From contig NZ_SKBU01000001.1 of the NCBI RefSeq assembly GCF_004337705.1, positions 1 through 64,000 on the forward strand: a stretch of 64,000 nucleotides of DNA. The letters are read 5' to 3'. Of this stretch, positions 61,915-64,000 are shown piece by piece; positions within the stretch are counted from its first letter, which is position 1; every line of letters starts with the position of its first letter. This DNA comes from Rubrobacter taiwanensis. Its GTDB lineage: Bacteria > Actinomycetota > Rubrobacteria > Rubrobacterales > Rubrobacteraceae. The notes beneath the pieces are model-generated. The model did no database searches, was not told the origin of the DNA, and worked only from the letters and a program-made list of their open reading frames with translations. A program made the position numbers and the translations under genes.

Positions 61915-62385
61915 ATGGAGCGCGTAGTGATTCTGGTCGGCACTGAGACGGGCACTGCGGAGGATGTGGCGGGTGAGATGGCGGAGGCTCTGGAGGGGGC
62001 CGGGGTGGGTGTTGAGGTGGTGGACATGGAGGATGTCGGGCCGGGGGTTTTCGGCGGCGGCCGGGCTGTGATCGTGTGCACGGCGACGCACGGTGATGGG
62101 GAGTTGCCGGAGAACTCTGTGGGGTTATACGAGCAACTGGTGGAGGAGCGGCCCGATCTCGGCGGCGTGGCGTTCGCTGTTTGCGGGCTCGGCGACAGCG
62201 CGTATCCGGACTTCTGTGCGGCGGGCCGGATCTGGAGCCGCACTCTGGGCGAGCTTGGGGCCGAGGAGGTTATCCGGCGGTACGAGATAGACGGCTGGCC
62301 TGAGGAGGAGGATGTAGAGGGGGCTCGCGAGTGGGCCGGGCGGGCGGTGGAGAGGTTCCGCGAGCTCGTGCGGGGCCGCGGCTAG
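61915..62385 (+). CDS. Flavodoxin
   Basis: 156 residues. VVILVGTETGTAEDVAGEMAEAL is the FMN phosphate loop (T-E-T-G-T-A-E), VIVCTATHGDGELPENS the second FMN loop and FAVCGLGDSAYPDFCAAG the third, as in MioC-like or diflavin-reductase flavodoxin domains. One-electron carrier in the cytoplasm. GAGGAGG 5 bases before this ATG fixes the start; the frame is open 19 codons further up. Confidence 0.9.
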   Translation: MERVVILVGTETGTAEDVAGEMAEALEGAGVGVEVVDMEDVGPGVFGGGRAVIVCTATHGDGELPENSVGLYEQLVEERPDLGGVAFAVCGLGDSAYPDFCAAGRIWSRTLGELGAEEVIRRYEIDGWPEEEDVEGAREWAGRAVERFRELVRGRG

Positions 62386-62477
62386 AGAGCATCTCCGGGT
62401 ACCCCGCTCTGTATTCCTACCGCGCGGCGCGCGGGTGTACACCACGCGCGTTCCCGGAATACCTCCCCTCCGGCCGG

Positions 62478-62483
62478 TATAAT
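62478..62483 (+). promoter_or_regulatory. TATAAT box of murT, leaderless spacing
   Basis: A consensus TATAAT ends 6 bases before the murT ATG, with no ribosome site between, so transcript and protein should start together. No recognisable -35. Confidence 0.5.
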
Positions 62484-62489
62484 CCCCGC

Positions 62490-63887
62490 ATGGTCGGCAT
62501 TCTGGAGCGGGCACGGCTTGCGGCGGCGATACTCGCTGCGCGGGCGGCGCGGCACGCGAGCCGTGCTCTGAGGACCGGGGGGGGATCCACGGTCCCCGGC
62601 GTGGTCGCGCGGCGGGTGGATCCCGGCGTGCTCGCCAGGCTCTCCGGGATGCTGCCTGAAGGAGCGGTCGCCATCACGGGCACCAACGGCAAGACCACCA
62701 CCACCCGGATGGTGAGCAGGATACTCTCTGCGGCCGGGATCCGGGCCATGAACAACTCCACCGGGGCGAATCTCGCTACCGGTGTGACGGCGGCGCTCGT
62801 CTCGGACTCCGGCCTCTCTGGCCGGCCGCGTTCGGAGATGGGGCTCTTCGAGGTGGACGAGGCCAGCGTTCCCGAGGTCGTGAGGGAGGCGAAGCCGCAC
62901 ACGCTGGCGGTTCTCAATCTGTTCCGGGACCAGCTCGACCGCTACGGCGAGCTCTCCCATACGGGGCGGGTGATCTCCTCGGCCTTCAGCTCGCTGCCGC
63001 CGGAGGGCCGGGTTGTACTGAACGCCGACGACCCGCTCGTGGCGAGCCTCGGGTACACCTTCCCGGGCACGCTGTACTTCGGGGTCGAGGAGCCCGCGCT
63101 GGACACCGGCGTGCTGCAGCACATCGCCGATTCCCGGAACTGTCCGGTCTGCGGGGCGCCGTTGCGGTACGGAGCCGTCTACTTCGGGCACGTGGGTCTC
63201 TACGACTGCGAGAGCTGCGCCTTCTCGCGTCCGGAGCCGCAGTTCGCGGCCCGGGAGGTGAGGCTGGACGGCCCGCGCGGTTCGGACTTCACGCTCGTCA
63301 CGCCGGAGGGGGAGCACCGGGTGCGGGTGAACCTGCCCGGGCTGTACAACGTCTACAACGCGCTCGCGGCGGCGGCGGTCTCCCTGAGCGCCGGCGTGAA
63401 GCCCGGGCGCGTGATGGAGGGCATCCGGGGTTTCGGCGGCGCTTTCGGACGCGTCGAGCGCGTGAGGGCCGGGGACCGGGAGGTCTTCCTGCTGCTCATC
63501 AAGAACCCGGTAGGGTTCAACGAGATCTTGCGCACCTTCCTCGCCGGCGGGGAGGCACAGAACGTGCTCATCGCCATCAACGACAACCACGCCGACGGCC
63601 GCGACGTCTCCTGGCTGTGGGACGTGGACTTCGAGATGCTCGGCGGGATCCGGGCAGACATAACCACCAGCGGCATCCGGGCTGAGGACATGACCGTGCG
63701 CCTGAAGTACGCGGAGATACCCGTGCGGGAGACCGTGCCCGACCGCCGCACGGCGCTGGAGCGCGCGCTCCGGCGGACGCCCCCAGGCGGCACGCTCTAC
63801 GTGCTGCCGACCTACACGGCGATGCTGGAGATCCGGCGCGTTCTCAGCGACCTGGGGTACACGCACCCGTTCTGGGAGGACAGATGA
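62490..63887 (+). CDS. murT: Lipid II isoglutaminyl synthase subunit MurT
   Basis: 465 residues, Mur-ligase fold. AITGTNGKTTTTRMVSRIL binds ATP, LFEVDEASVPEV and NLFRDQLDRYGE are the middle motifs, and CPVCGAPLRYGAVYFGHVGLYDCESC is the zinc-ribbon insertion typical of MurT. The C-terminal domain is complete to HPFWEDR. With GatD it amidates the glutamate of the lipid II stem peptide. The stop overlaps the gatD ATG by 4 bases. Confidence 0.95.
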   Translation: MVGILERARLAAAILAARAARHASRALRTGGGSTVPGVVARRVDPGVLARLSGMLPEGAVAITGTNGKTTTTRMVSRILSAAGIRAMNNSTGANLATGVTAALVSDSGLSGRPRSEMGLFEVDEASVPEVVREAKPHTLAVLNLFRDQLDRYGELSHTGRVISSAFSSLPPEGRVVLNADDPLVASLGYTFPGTLYFGVEEPALDTGVLQHIADSRNCPVCGAPLRYGAVYFGHVGLYDCESCAFSRPEPQFAAREVRLDGPRGSDFTLVTPEGEHRVRVNLPGLYNVYNALAAAAVSLSAGVKPGRVMEGIRGFGGAFGRVERVRAGDREVFLLLIKNPVGFNEILRTFLAGGEAQNVLIAINDNHADGRDVSWLWDVDFEMLGGIRADITTSGIRAEDMTVRLKYAEIPVRETVPDRRTALERALRRTPPGGTLYVLPTYTAMLEIRRVLSDLGYTHPFWEDR

Positions 63888-64000
63888 AGCTCACGATCCA
63901 TCACCTCTACGCGAACATGATGAACCTCTACGGGGACCGGGGGAACGTCATCTCCATCAAGAAGCGCTGCGAGTGGCGCGGCATCGCCGTGGAGGTGGTG
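63884..64000 (+). CDS. gatD: Lipid II isoglutaminyl synthase glutaminase subunit GatD (5' part)
   Basis: The 39 codons present read KLTIHHLYANMMNLYGDRGN and continue ISIKKRCEWRGIAVEVV, the N terminus of GatD (L-Y-G-D-x-G-N). It is a class I glutaminase-type amidotransferase that supplies ammonia to MurT. The catalytic cysteine lies beyond the window edge. Confidence 0.88.
   Translation, partial: MKLTIHHLYANMMNLYGDRGNVISIKKRCEWRGIAVEVV

Overview
The window is high-GC DNA with dense, often 4-bp overlapping gene pairs, frequent GTG/TTG starts, leaderless-looking promoters and Gram-positive markers (MurT/GatD amidation of lipid II, an Rv2578c-type radical SAM protein, an NlpC/P60 cell-wall hydrolase, dTDP-rhamnose genes). 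This gene mix points to a deep-branching actinobacterium, most likely a Rubrobacter relative. That assignment is inference from gene content. No rRNA, tRNA or CRISPR array was found.

Layout. 0.1-13.3 kb: the tail of a dead tyrosine integrase, then mostly housekeeping genes (ABC-2 exporter, PolA-like polymerase without a 5' nuclease, NlpC/P60 hydrolase, site-2 protease with CBS domains, cobalamin-binding-type protein, HD protein, thioesterase, histidine kinase, solitary DNA methyltransferase, SDR, radical SAM protein). 13.6-16.6 kb: a peroxiredoxin-fold protein without cysteine, then an electron-transfer cluster of a NuoI-like protein, a 7Fe ferredoxin and an RnfC/NuoF-like flavoprotein. A second flavoprotein copy stands alone at 55-56 kb. 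16.6-26.4 kb: an almost complete branched-chain amino acid operon on the minus strand, transcribed ilvB-ilvN-ilvC-ilvE-leuA-aminotransferase-leuB-cimA. It has a promoter and a structured leader before ilvB and a second leader with a leucine-codon peptide before leuA. The isomerase genes leuCD are not in the window. 26.4-29.5 kb: sufE, a gene-poor stretch, then thrC-thrB.

29.7-52 kb is a surface-polysaccharide locus. It holds a multi-membrane-span TPR protein, rmlB-rmlA-rmlC, rmlD, a Wzm/Wzt ABC exporter whose ATPase has a C-terminal cargo-binding domain, several family-2 glycosyltransferases, a methyltransferase, a pyruvyl transferase, a secreted-type amidase and three sulfotransferase domains. 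One of these domains is fused to two glycosyltransferase domains in a single 950-residue protein. Together they suggest a rhamnose-containing, sulfated and pyruvylated polymer made in the cytoplasm and exported by the ABC pair.

The locus is bracketed by toxin-antitoxin modules in several states: an intact DUF433/DUF5615 pair flanked by two copies of the 3' end of rmlC, an intact VapBC, a badly eroded VapBC, and a VapBC whose toxin has a one-base frameshift. 56-64 kb returns to housekeeping genes: a flippase-like membrane protein, FabD with a duplicated C-terminal repeat, a lipid kinase, a 29-residue membrane peptide, ThpR, LarB, a flavodoxin, MurT and the start of GatD, which runs off the right edge.
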